Below, in pieces: positions 11,066 through 19,697 of a stretch of 43,283 nt of DNA; the stretch's first letter is position 1, and every line of letters starts with the position of its first letter. The notes beneath the pieces were generated by a model, which was given only the letters and a program-made list of their open reading frames with translations, was not told the DNA's origin and ran no database searches. The translations under genes and the position numbers were made by a program. The stretch comes from Actinomycetota bacterium (GTDB taxonomy: Bacteria > Actinomycetota > Actinomycetes > Nanopelagicales > Nanopelagicaceae), in contig VGAI01000005.1 in NCBI GenBank assembly GCA_016870815.1, positions 1 through 43,283 on the forward strand, in the 5' to 3' direction.

Positions 11066-11542
11066 TCAATCTGCGAGCTCGGAAAGCACATCCTTATCGG
11101 TGGAGCCAGCAAGTCTCTCCCGGCCACGATTGATCGCTTCCAAAGTTTTGTTGAGAATCACTTCAAGGGTAGCAAGACGGGAATCGATGTAGTGATCGAC
11201 CTCTGCTCTTTCATTCTCTGCCTGCGACCTAGTCTCATCCAGAATTCTCGTTGACTCCTCTCTTGCGCTTGCCACAATCGCAGTCTGCTCGACCATCCTT
11301 GCGACTTCCTCACGAGCGTGAGCGATCAATCTCTCTGCCGATGTACGACCTTCTTCGACGATTCGATCCCGAGCAGCGATCAACTCTTGTGCAGCGTAGA
11401 GATCATTTGGTAAAGCAGATTTGATCTCATCAAGCAACTCGGTCAACTCACCGCGATGAACGACGCATGAGCCTGAGAGCGGAACAGATCGCGCCTCTCG
11501 AACCATGGTGAGAGCGCTCTCTAACTTCTCCAAAGAATCCAT
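11066..11542 (-). CDS. DivIVA-like/coiled-coil cell-division-associated protein
   Basis: Charged coiled coil (MDSLEKLESALTMVREAR...AREESTRILDETRSQAENERAEVDHYIDSRLATLEVIL), between DUF177 and coaD. Confidence 0.7.
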   Translation of the reverse strand: MDSLEKLESALTMVREARSVPLSGSCVVHRGELTELLDEIKSALPNDLYAAQELIAARDRIVEEGRTSAERLIAHAREEVARMVEQTAIVASAREESTRILDETRSQAENERAEVDHYIDSRLATLEVILNKTLEAINRGRERLAGSTDKDVLSELAD

Positions 11543-11583
11543 GGTTCATCCTCTCCTAATGTGAGTGTTTGATCGTTCAATCA

Positions 11584-12075
11584 TCATTCTCCAAGTGCTC
11601 CATAACGGCTTTTCAATGCGCTAAGGACATTGCCTGGCACCCAAGAGCTCACATCGCCGCCATATTTGGCTATCTCTTTGACCAAGGAAGAGGAAAGGAA
11701 CGAATAATCTGGTTTGGTAGCCATGAAGAAGGTCTCGACCCCTTTCAGCTTGAGATTCATCTGGCTCATCTGCAGCTCGTAATCGAAGTCGCTAACTGCT
11801 CGAAGCCCTTTGATGATCACTGAAATCTCGCGCTCTTTGCAATAGTCAACGAGAAGCCCGCTCCAAGAATCGACTCGCACATTTCCAAGTGGCGCTACTG
11901 ACTCTTCAATCATTCCGATTCGCTCTTCAATGGAGAAGAGCCCGCTTTTGGATGAGTTAATCAGAACAGCAATCACGACCTCGTCGAAGATTCCACTTGC
12001 GCGTTCGATGACATCAAGATGACCAAGGGTGATGGGATCGAATGATCCGGGGGCGACAGCTCTGCGAATGGCCAC
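11584..12075 (-). CDS. coaD: Phosphopantetheine adenylyltransferase
   Basis: RRAVAPGSFDPITLGHLDVIERA; EISVIIKGLRAVSDFDYELQMSQMN. Confidence 0.97.
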   Translation of the reverse strand: MAIRRAVAPGSFDPITLGHLDVIERASGIFDEVVIAVLINSSKSGLFSIEERIGMIEESVAPLGNVRVDSWSGLLVDYCKEREISVIIKGLRAVSDFDYELQMSQMNLKLKGVETFFMATKPDYSFLSSSLVKEIAKYGGDVSSWVPGNVLSALKSRYGALGE

Positions 12076-12124
12076 CGAGGGAGTTTAGCCCTGAAAAACT
12101 CCTTCTGAGAGGTGAGCTTTTCCC

Positions 12125-12700
12125 TTACGCAGAGATCAATTCGCCGTAATGCATGCTGGCATGTCCATATCTGCGCACTTTGACCTCACGCATAGCCGAT
12201 GGCCAGGTGAAACCACTCTTGCTCTCACGCTCGATTACGACCAGTGATTTCTCATGGAGCAAGTTCTTCTTGATAAGCGTCTCTACGATTTCTCTAATTG
12301 AAGAATTCGAATGTTGATATGGCGGATCAAGAAAAATCACATCGAATGCTTTCGCTGCATTGACGCCAGCTAAGTATCGCTCCACCGTCACTGCATGTAC
12401 TTCACGCTCACGAGTATCTGCACTCTCTCCGACCATCTCGAGATTGCTCCGCGCTACCTCTGCATTCTCTCGATCACCTTCGACTGCTACAACTCTAACT
12501 GCGCCTCTACTCAATGCCTCCGCTGCTACAGCACCGGATCCAGCGAAGAGATCGAGAAATGAGATTCCATCGACATCTCCGAACTCTGATTCCAATGAAG
12601 AGAAGAGAGCTTCGCGTGCTCGATCTGAGGTGGGGCGAGCGCTCTCACCGATTGGCGAGAGCAGGTTCCTACCCTTCGCTGAACCAGCGATGATTCTCAT
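12125..12700 (-). CDS. rsmD: 16S rRNA (guanine(966)-N(2))-methyltransferase
   Basis: MRIIAGSAKGRNL; RPTSDRAREALFSSL; FLDLFAGSGAVAAEALSRGA; FLDPPY motif. Confidence 0.95.
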   Translation of the reverse strand: MRIIAGSAKGRNLLSPIGESARPTSDRAREALFSSLESEFGDVDGISFLDLFAGSGAVAAEALSRGAVRVVAVEGDRENAEVARSNLEMVGESADTREREVHAVTVERYLAGVNAAKAFDVIFLDPPYQHSNSSIREIVETLIKKNLLHEKSLVVIERESKSGFTWPSAMREVKVRRYGHASMHYGELISA

Positions 12701-12703
12701 GGC

Positions 12704-14980
12704 TCATCCTTTCTCTACGAAGGCGGCTTCACTCTCGGCCTCCATCGCTTGGACTACCTCGGCCAAGTATGGCGAGAGGAGTAGCTCTGGATCTCGCTCA
12801 AGAATGCCTTGAGCAATCTCGCGCGCTTTGATAATCACTTCTTCATCTGCTAAGACCCGAAGGAGGCGAAGGTGAGATCGAGTTCCAGACTGTGTCGCAC
12901 CTAGAACATCCCCCTCGCGTCTCTGCTCTAGATCCAACCGCGCCAACTCAAAACCATCGAGAGTGCTTGCGACAGCGTTAAGTCTTTCGATTGCGGGGGA
13001 ATTCTCCTCGGCGCGCGTGACAAGGAGGCAGAGACCTGGATGCGCTCCTCTACCGACGCGACCACGTAATTGATGAAGTTGTGAGACACCAAAGCGATCG
13101 GCATCCAAAATAACCATGACGGTGGCGTTAGGTACATCAACTCCTACTTCGATCACCGTAGTGCTGATCAGTAGATCGATCTCACCTTCTTGAAAGCTCT
13201 GCATTGTCTTAGCTTTTGCTTCCGCCGTCATCTTGCCGTGAAGCGGTGCGATCCTGATTGATTTAAGTGGTCCATCTTTGAGTAGCTGATAGAACTCCGC
13301 CACGGAAGCCATCTCTCGATCGATCTCTACGTCGCCATCTTCCTCGACTAACTTGGCAGCGCGTTCGGCAACATCATTGGTGAGACCAAATGTCACATCA
13401 GTCAGAGAGTCTTTCTGATCGATTCGAGGCGCGACGACATAGCCTTGCCTTCCCTTCGAAACCTCTTCAAGAATTCTCTGCCAGGCACGTTCCAAGAAAT
13501 GGGGTTTTGCTAGTACCGGAATCAGATGGGTAGCTATCGCAGATCTTCCTTGCGGGAGTTGATCGAGTATAGATACGTCGAGATCTCCGAATACGGTCAT
13601 AGCGACCGTCCTCGGGATTGGTGTTGCCGTCATGACCAGAACGTGTGGCGTCACATCACTCCTCGATCGCAATGCATCTCGTTGTTCAACGCCGAAGCGA
13701 TGCTGCTCATCAATGACGACCATCGCTAAATTCTTAAATCCAACCTGTTCCGCAATTAGCGCATGAGTACCAATGACGAGGTCAATCTCACCTCTCATCA
13801 GTCGCTCACGAATCTGCGACTTCTCTGATGTTGGCAATGAACCGGTTAGGAGTGCAACAGAGATTGCACTGGTTGCAGAATCAAGTCGTCCTGCCTCCGC
13901 TAAGGGCCCTAAGGTGCGAAGGAGATTTTGATAATGCTGCTGCGCCAATACCTCGGTCGGTGCAAGGAGCGCTGCTTGCCCACCGCTATCGACTGTCGCC
14001 AGCATCGCGCGAATCGCAACAACGGTCTTGCCTGAACCCACCTCGCCTTGAAGCAATCGATACATCGGCGTCTCATGTTCAAGGTCGGATGCGATCTCTG
14101 CCGAAACTCTCCGTTGTCCTTCGGTTAACTCATACGGCAGAACTTGATCGAATTTCCCCAATATTCCCTCGCCATCGAATGAACATCGCCTGGCATGGAG
14201 CCGTCTAATCGAATTTCGACGTCTCATCAATATCAGTTGCAGGATGAGCGCCTCGTCAAAGGTCAATCGCTCTTTCGCCGACTCTGCCTCAGCAACGCTC
14301 TTTGGGCGATGAACTGAGATCAAAGCACTCATCCGTGACGGAAGACCAAGTTCCTCAAGTAATTCTTTACTGAGTAGATCTTCAACCTGGCTCGGACTCT
14401 GCTCTTTCAGTGTGGAAGCTTCTGGAGGGACTAATGCGCTAAGTGAGTCAATGATCACCGCCATGGCCTGTTCGATCTTCCATGATGGCAACTTCGAAGT
14501 AGCTGGATAAATCGGTATCAATTTGCCAGCGAAGCCATCGATGGCTCCATCAACATCATCCCCATCAGGTATCAATTGATATTCAGGGTGAGTTAGCTGT
14601 CTCTTTCCATTGAAGAGAGTTATCTTGCCCGCAAAAAGACCTTGCTTTCCTGGGCGAAGATCTCGTTCGCGCCAGACTTGGTTAAAGAAAGTCAATGCGA
14701 GTTTTGCTTTTCCGTCGGTGACAATCACTTCAAGGAGGCCGCCCTTGCGACCTGGAATCCTGCGACTCTTTGCCGAGAGAACCTGCGCGAGAATCGTCGC
14801 CTCACTTCCATCAGGAATCTCATCGATTGGAGTGAGTTCACCCCGGCGCAGATATCTGCGCGGAAAGTGTTGAAGTAAGTCAGCTGCCGTCTCGTAGCCG
14901 AAGGCGGTTTCAAATGCGCGGGCGCTCTTTGGGCCGATCAGTCGGTCCAGTCTTGTTGCTAGAAGCGCTCTCTCCTGCAT
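12704..14980 (-). CDS. recG: ATP-dependent DNA helicase RecG
   Basis: LLQGEVGSGKTVVAIRAML; VVIDEQHRFGVEQR; TATPIPRTVAMTVFGDLDVSILDQLP; LRGRVGRG. Confidence 0.97.
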   Translation of the reverse strand: MQERALLATRLDRLIGPKSARAFETAFGYETAADLLQHFPRRYLRRGELTPIDEIPDGSEATILAQVLSAKSRRIPGRKGGLLEVIVTDGKAKLALTFFNQVWRERDLRPGKQGLFAGKITLFNGKRQLTHPEYQLIPDGDDVDGAIDGFAGKLIPIYPATSKLPSWKIEQAMAVIIDSLSALVPPEASTLKEQSPSQVEDLLSKELLEELGLPSRMSALISVHRPKSVAEAESAKERLTFDEALILQLILMRRRNSIRRLHARRCSFDGEGILGKFDQVLPYELTEGQRRVSAEIASDLEHETPMYRLLQGEVGSGKTVVAIRAMLATVDSGGQAALLAPTEVLAQQHYQNLLRTLGPLAEAGRLDSATSAISVALLTGSLPTSEKSQIRERLMRGEIDLVIGTHALIAEQVGFKNLAMVVIDEQHRFGVEQRDALRSRSDVTPHVLVMTATPIPRTVAMTVFGDLDVSILDQLPQGRSAIATHLIPVLAKPHFLERAWQRILEEVSKGRQGYVVAPRIDQKDSLTDVTFGLTNDVAERAAKLVEEDGDVEIDREMASVAEFYQLLKDGPLKSIRIAPLHGKMTAEAKAKTMQSFQEGEIDLLISTTVIEVGVDVPNATVMVILDADRFGVSQLHQLRGRVGRGAHPGLCLLVTRAEENSPAIERLNAVASTLDGFELARLDLEQRREGDVLGATQSGTRSHLRLLRVLADEEVIIKAREIAQGILERDPELLLSPYLAEVVQAMEAESEAAFVEKG

Positions 14981-15101
14981 ATCACGCTCACTCTAGGGGC
15001 ATCTCGCTTCGATTTCCCCGAACCGCCCCCTTGCGACTACCCTGTAGCCCCTCACACCAGTTCCAGAAATAATCTTGGAATCACATCTTCAAGGAGTAAT
15101 C

Positions 15102-15287
15102 GTGGCGTCAGTATGCGACATCTGCGGCAAGGGCCCCAGCTTTGGAAACAACGTATCTCACTCCAAACGTCGCACCCGTCGTCGATGGAACCCAAATATC
15201 CAGAGCATTCGCACGCTAGTCCGTGGCTACACCAAGCGACAGAATGTCTGCACTTCCTGCCTCAAGGCTGGCAAGGTCTCTCGCTAA
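15102..15287 (+). CDS. rpmB: 50S ribosomal protein L28 (C+ zinc-ribbon form)
   Basis: (M)[33 protein letters not shown]...[13 protein letters not shown] start at 15102 with AAGGAG at 15091-15096. Confidence 0.95.
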   Translation: MASVCDICGKGPSFGNNVSHSKRRTRRRWNPNIQSIRTLVRGYTKRQNVCTSCLKAGKVSR

Positions 15288-15320
15288 TCTGCTCAAACGG
15301 CTCCTCGGATCCCGACGGAG

Positions 15321-15794
15321 CTATCTATGCCTAATGAACTCTGCTATCTGAGGATCTTGCTTAAGTCGCTCTAAATCACTCTCACTTGGAAGCGTCGGTC
15401 TATCGCGATCTACCTTAACGAGGCAGAGAAACCCGAGGAACTCATCTTCGGCCGCTCTGAACTGATGCCATGACCAGGATGGCACATGAATCATGTCATT
15501 GATCGAGAGTTCAAAGAGACGATTCTCGACCAGGCAACTTCCTCTTCCCCGTATTGGGATCACTAGATGCATATGGTCGTGCTTCTCTAAGGTCGTATGT
15601 CCGCCTGGTCCAATTTCAAAATATCGAAGTTCAATCCCAGACTCGGCTGATTCGATAAAGAGTTTTCTTCGACTGACATCCTTGAAAGATGCAGTGCCAT
15701 CTTCTGCCTTATAGATGAACTCATCTACGCCTTGCCATCGAAACGGTTCGCATTGAGCGAGATTTATAGGACGAAATTCCTGGTTATCACTCAT
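15321..15794 (-). CDS. Cupin-domain protein
   Basis: Cupin motif 1 GPGGHTTLEKHDHMHLVIPIRGRG and motif 2 PSWSWHQFRA. TGATG overlap with the upstream gene. Confidence 0.85.
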   Translation of the reverse strand: MSDNQEFRPINLAQCEPFRWQGVDEFIYKAEDGTASFKDVSRRKLFIESAESGIELRYFEIGPGGHTTLEKHDHMHLVIPIRGRGSCLVENRLFELSINDMIHVPSWSWHQFRAAEDEFLGFLCLVKVDRDRPTLPSESDLERLKQDPQIAEFIRHR

Positions 15795-16240
15795 CAGCGC
15801 TTCGCTCTCGCATGCTCAATCTTGAAACACCGATCTTGCACAACTACGATCCTTGAATCGCTTGCAAGTCGAGCAGATTCCTCATGTTGTATTCCCAGCT
15901 GAAGCCAGAGAACTTTTGGCTTGAGAGTGAGGACTTCGGGCAATAGCTCAGGAATGGCATCGCTTCTTCGAAAGACAATGACAACATCGACTTCGCCAGA
16001 TAGATCGCGCAGTGAAGCTAGGGATTTCAACCCCAGAATGCTCTCTTCTTTGGGATTGATGGGGAAAATTTCAAAGCATCCTTGATCAAGGAGATATCGC
16101 ATGACTTGATGAGAGGGACGACTTGGATCATTCGACGCACCGACGATTGCTAGCGTCTTTGAGTTGAGAACAATCGCATCAATCTCGGCCGTAGACGGCT
16201 GGATCCAGACCACTTGATCTCCTATACCTGCTAGATACAT
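15794..16240 (-). CDS. CoA-binding domain protein (YccU-like)
   Basis: TLAIVGASNDPSRPSHQVMRYLLDQGCFEIFPINPKEESILG...VLWLQLGIQHEESARLA...VVQDRCFKIEHAR, characteristic of the small CoA-binding family. Confidence 0.9.
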   Translation of the reverse strand: MYLAGIGDQVVWIQPSTAEIDAIVLNSKTLAIVGASNDPSRPSHQVMRYLLDQGCFEIFPINPKEESILGLKSLASLRDLSGEVDVVIVFRRSDAIPELLPEVLTLKPKVLWLQLGIQHEESARLASDSRIVVVQDRCFKIEHARAKR

Positions 16241-16289
16241 TCAGTAAGACGTTGCACCCTACTCAAGGTTTCGACTTTTCGCACTCGGT

Positions 16290-16303
16290 TATCATGCACC
16301 ATG
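16290..16303 (+). promoter_or_regulatory. Candidate -10 element for a leaderless RLP transcript
   Basis: TATCAT at 16290-16295, then GCACC, then ATG at 16301. No Shine-Dalgarno before the ATG. Confidence 0.45.
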
Positions 16304-17404
16304 CCGTTCAAGATCACCTATGAGATCGATTCTGATCCGAGCGACCTACTTATTGATGCGATTCGAACCGAACAGACAGTCGAATTCCCGCTCCGACTTA
16401 CCCCGCAATGGATTCAAGAAAAAGTAGTGGGCCAAGTGCTTCGGATTGAAGAGATGGGCGATAGAAGGAAGTCGGTAACAATCGGTTACGACGATCGCCT
16501 TGTGGGGAATGAATTCCCACAATTCCTCAATCTTCTCTGGGGAAACATCTCCCTCTTTCCCAAAGTGCTGATTACGAAGATCAATCTCCCTCAATCTTTT
16601 CTTGAATCGTTGAATGGACCGCGATTTGGCGTAGCAGGTCTCCGCTCGGGGCTCGGTATCGAGAACCGACCATTCCTTATGACGGCACTCAAGCCGATGG
16701 GACTCTCGACAAAAGAACTTGCCACCATGGCAAAGACACTGGTTCAGGGTGGAATCGACATCATCAAAGATGATCACAACCTTGCTAATCAACCGTGGGC
16801 GCTCTGGCGAGAGAGAGTTGAAGTTCTTTCAACCGCAATCGCTGAGGCCAACCACGAATTCGGTCGACATGCCATCTACGCGCCGAGCCTGAATCGTCCG
16901 ACTGAAGAGTTGTTTGAGTCAGCACGCTTTGCCAAAGAACATGGAGCGGGAGGGCTGCTCGTTCTGCCTGGCATATGTGGACTCGACACCATGCGCGCGA
17001 TCGCAGATGACGACTCCATATCACTTCCGATTGTGAGCCATCCAGCACTTCTCGGTTCCTTTGTGATGAATCCGACTCATGGATTACGCCATCACCTGCT
17101 TTTCGCAACGCTAGTCCGACTCGCTGGCGCGGACTTTACGATCTTTCCTAATCATGGCGGTCGATTTAGCTTCAGCAAGAAGGAGTGTGCAGAGATCGTC
17201 GATCAATGTTTTTCTTCCATGTCAACGATCTCCTCGATCTCACCCACTCTCGCCGGAGGAATGACACTCGAACGAGTACCAGAGATCATCAAGGAATTTG
17301 GTCGGGATATAACCCTCTTGATTGGCGGAGCACTTCACGATGGAGATCTTCTGACCAACACCGACAAGTTAGTAGAAAGAGTCAGATTCGCATCTACTAA
17401 TTGA
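16301..17404 (+). CDS. RuBisCO-like protein (RuBisCO large-chain superfamily, Form IV-type, non-carboxylating)
   Basis: ALKPMGLSTKELATMAKTLVQGGIDIIKDDHNLANQPWALWRERV aligns by eye with the RuBisCO TIKPKLGLS...[24 protein letters not shown] region; also VSHPALLGSF, IFPNHGGRFSFSKKEC, LAGGMTLERVPEI and LLIGGALHDGD. Confidence 0.92.
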   Translation: MPFKITYEIDSDPSDLLIDAIRTEQTVEFPLRLTPQWIQEKVVGQVLRIEEMGDRRKSVTIGYDDRLVGNEFPQFLNLLWGNISLFPKVLITKINLPQSFLESLNGPRFGVAGLRSGLGIENRPFLMTALKPMGLSTKELATMAKTLVQGGIDIIKDDHNLANQPWALWRERVEVLSTAIAEANHEFGRHAIYAPSLNRPTEELFESARFAKEHGAGGLLVLPGICGLDTMRAIADDDSISLPIVSHPALLGSFVMNPTHGLRHHLLFATLVRLAGADFTIFPNHGGRFSFSKKECAEIVDQCFSSMSTISSISPTLAGGMTLERVPEIIKEFGRDITLLIGGALHDGDLLTNTDKLVERVRFASTN

Positions 17405-18338
17405 AGTGATCGAAGCCCTCTAGCCCTAAAGGTGCGCCATCAAGATGGACTTCTCCCTGAACGCTTTCACCTATTCGTCCCACTCGATGAGCGAAAGTCT
17501 CTACCTGGCTTCGATGACGTGGTGAAGAAGTAAATAGCGGTGTGTGCTCTTCGCCGCTTCCTAGAATTGTCTTGAGGGGATCCAATCCAAGCCTTGATGC
17601 AATCATCTCGTGTGAAGGAAAGTCAGGGTGCCTCATTAAGAGTTCACTCTCGATTTCGATGCAGACCCCACTTGCTTTGGCGATTTCACGGGCATCCTTC
17701 GCGATGCCATCGCTGATATCAATCATCGCCGTTGCGACTTCTCGTACTTGATCGTAGGTACTCCAATCAAACTCTGGAACCAGATGAAATCCAATGCTGG
17801 CTTCATCTAGTCGCTTGCCCTGCATCAACTGTGTCAAGCCGAGAAGTGAGCGTCCTGGAAGATTGGCAAGATAGAGATTATCTCCAGGATTTGCACCACC
17901 TCGAAGAATTGAGCGCTCACCCTCGCCGATTGCAGTTATTGAAACCGTCAAGCAATCCCCTAATGAGATATCCCCACCAATTACTTGTGCATCAACGCGC
18001 GTGGCCTCACGCTGTATCCCTTGGGCTATCTCAAAAAGTGAATCGACATCACTTTTCTTTATCGTCGCCGAGACTAAAAGGAAATTTGGCCTCATTCCCA
18101 TAGCGAAGATATCGGCAAGATTTGCAATCGTTACCTTTCGTCCGATTGACTTGGCATCGCTCCACTCACGATTGAAATGAACTCCTTCAGTGACAATGTC
18201 GGTCGATGTGGCAATGAGCGAATTGTGAGGCGAGAAGATTGCGGCATCATCGCCAATGCCCACTCGTAACTCTTTCGCAAGGCGTTCTGAGGGAGTGAAT
18301 ATCTCCTTAAGGCGTGCGATGGCCTCGCGCTCATTCAT
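17397..18338 (-). CDS. thiL: Thiamine-monophosphate kinase
   Basis: GIGDDAAIFSP; STDIVTEGVHFNREW; TIANLADIFAMGMRPNFLLVS; IDISDGIAKDAREIAKAS. ATG at 18338 chosen because GGAGG sits 7 nt upstream. Confidence 0.96.
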   Translation of the reverse strand: MNEREAIARLKEIFTPSERLAKELRVGIGDDAAIFSPHNSLIATSTDIVTEGVHFNREWSDAKSIGRKVTIANLADIFAMGMRPNFLLVSATIKKSDVDSLFEIAQGIQREATRVDAQVIGGDISLGDCLTVSITAIGEGERSILRGGANPGDNLYLANLPGRSLLGLTQLMQGKRLDEASIGFHLVPEFDWSTYDQVREVATAMIDISDGIAKDAREIAKASGVCIEIESELLMRHPDFPSHEMIASRLGLDPLKTILGSGEEHTPLFTSSPRHRSQVETFAHRVGRIGESVQGEVHLDGAPLGLEGFDHFN

Positions 18339-18400
18339 CGCCAAACCTCCAAAGCTTTATCTGACTGTACTTCTATCTTTCCCCCCTGCCCATTCTGCGC

Positions 18401-18415
18401 TACATTCTGGGCATG
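18401..18415 (+). promoter_or_regulatory. Candidate -10 element for leaderless Lrp-ligand-domain gene
   Basis: TACATT (18401-18406), 6-nt spacer, ATG at 18413; no Shine-Dalgarno. Confidence 0.4.
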
Positions 18416-18649
18416 GCGATTCAGGCGTATATCTTGATTCAAACCGAAGTTGGCAAGGCCAACAGCGTGGCAAAGAGCGTTTCGGCCATCGCTGGAGTGA
18501 CTATCGCTGAAGGTGTCACCGGCCCGTATGACGTCATCATGCGAGCAGAGGCTGCCTCCATGGAGGAATTCGGACGACTCATTCTCTCGAAGGTTCAGGC
18601 GGTCTCAGGAATCACGAGAACGCTGACCTGCCCCGTAACAAGTATGTAG
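18413..18649 (+). CDS. Stand-alone Lrp/AsnC ligand-binding (RAM) domain protein
   Basis: MAIQAYILIQTEVGKANSVAKSVSAIAGVTIAEGVTGPYDVIMRAEA; no HTH domain. Confidence 0.92.
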   Translation: MAIQAYILIQTEVGKANSVAKSVSAIAGVTIAEGVTGPYDVIMRAEAASMEEFGRLILSKVQAVSGITRTLTCPVTSM

Positions 18650-18668
18650 CGCTCGGATCCCATAAGAA

Positions 18669-19697
18669 CTACTTGGGGTCTGTGAGCGCCTCTTCAATCA
18701 AGACAGAGACGACTTCTTTGTAATCCTTGCCAGTGGCTTTCCAAAGCATCGGAAAAACTGATTTCGGAGTGAAACCGGGCAAAGTATTGATTTCATTGAT
18801 TACAACCTGCCCCGATTCTTTTAGGAAGAAGTCCACTCGTGCAAAACCTTCACATCCAACTCCCTTGAATGCACGAATCGCCTGCTCACGAATCGTCTCA
18901 CTTGCTTTCTCATCGATAGGTGCAGGGACCAGGTATTGAGTCAAGTTATCCAGATACTTCGCCTCATAGTCATAAAACTCTCGCCCGCCCAAGACTCGAA
19001 TCTCTCCTACGACTGAACTAGTGACTTTGCCATTTTCTACCAAAATGCCACATTCAATCTCGCGGCCGATTACCGCCTCTTCAACTAAGACCTTCTCATC
19101 GAATTGAAATGCAGAGTCAAGTGCACGCTCCATTTCTGCTTCGCGCTTAACCTTAATAGTGCCTCTGCTTGAGCCACCCCTAGCTGGTTTAACAAAGAGC
19201 GGGTACTTAAGGTTCGACCACTTTTCTCGTGCTCTCTCGCTAATTTCAACGGTCACACCATGTGCTGTTGTAAGTCCACTCTTTGTGAATGCCTCTTTTG
19301 CGATGGATTTGTCCATCGCGATTGCAGAAGCGGATACTCCTGAACCTACGTAATTGAATCCCTGCTCCTGCGCGAAGCGCTGGAAGACCCCATCTTCCCC
19401 ATTAGTCCCGTGAAGAATCGGAAAGAGAAGATCTACATCCGACGGAATATCCTTGAAATCGCCCATCTGTGGAATTAACGGAAGACCATTCTCATCGCTA
19501 TCAAAATCTGTCCGATCGTTGAGCTCGATAAAACGACGGCCATCACTGGCGATACCGAGAAGGATCGCTTCATATTTGTTTCTATCAATCGCTGCGAAGA
19601 TTCCGAGTCCCGAAAGGCAGGAGATTTCGTGCTCTGGGCTCTCTCCGCCACAGATGACTGCGATCTTCTTCTTTGAAGTCATTTCAACCTGGTCCAC
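18669..19697 (-). CDS. ddl: D-alanine--D-alanine ligase
   Basis: KIAVICGGESPEHEISCLSG; LFPILHGTNGEDG; EGFARVDFFL; INEINTLPGFTPKSVFPML. Confidence 0.96.
   Translation of the reverse strand: MDQVEMTSKKKIAVICGGESPEHEISCLSGLGIFAAIDRNKYEAILLGIASDGRRFIELNDRTDFDSDENGLPLIPQMGDFKDIPSDVDLLFPILHGTNGEDGVFQRFAQEQGFNYVGSGVSASAIAMDKSIAKEAFTKSGLTTAHGVTVEISERAREKWSNLKYPLFVKPARGGSSRGTIKVKREAEMERALDSAFQFDEKVLVEEAVIGREIECGILVENGKVTSSVVGEIRVLGGREFYDYEAKYLDNLTQYLVPAPIDEKASETIREQAIRAFKGVGCEGFARVDFFLKESGQVVINEINTLPGFTPKSVFPMLWKATGKDYKEVVSVLIEEALTDPK

Noticed and set aside
15294-15325. Imperfect hairpin GGCTCCTCGGATCCCGACGGAGCT after rpmB as an intrinsic terminator
   Set aside because: The stem is bulged and no U-tract follows; evidence too weak to list as a feature.
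16301-17404. Annotation as a genuine CO2-fixing RuBisCO large subunit
   Set aside because: Key catalytic positions (E204, R295, H298, H327, loop-6 Lys) appear substituted and no small subunit or phosphoribulokinase gene is in the window.
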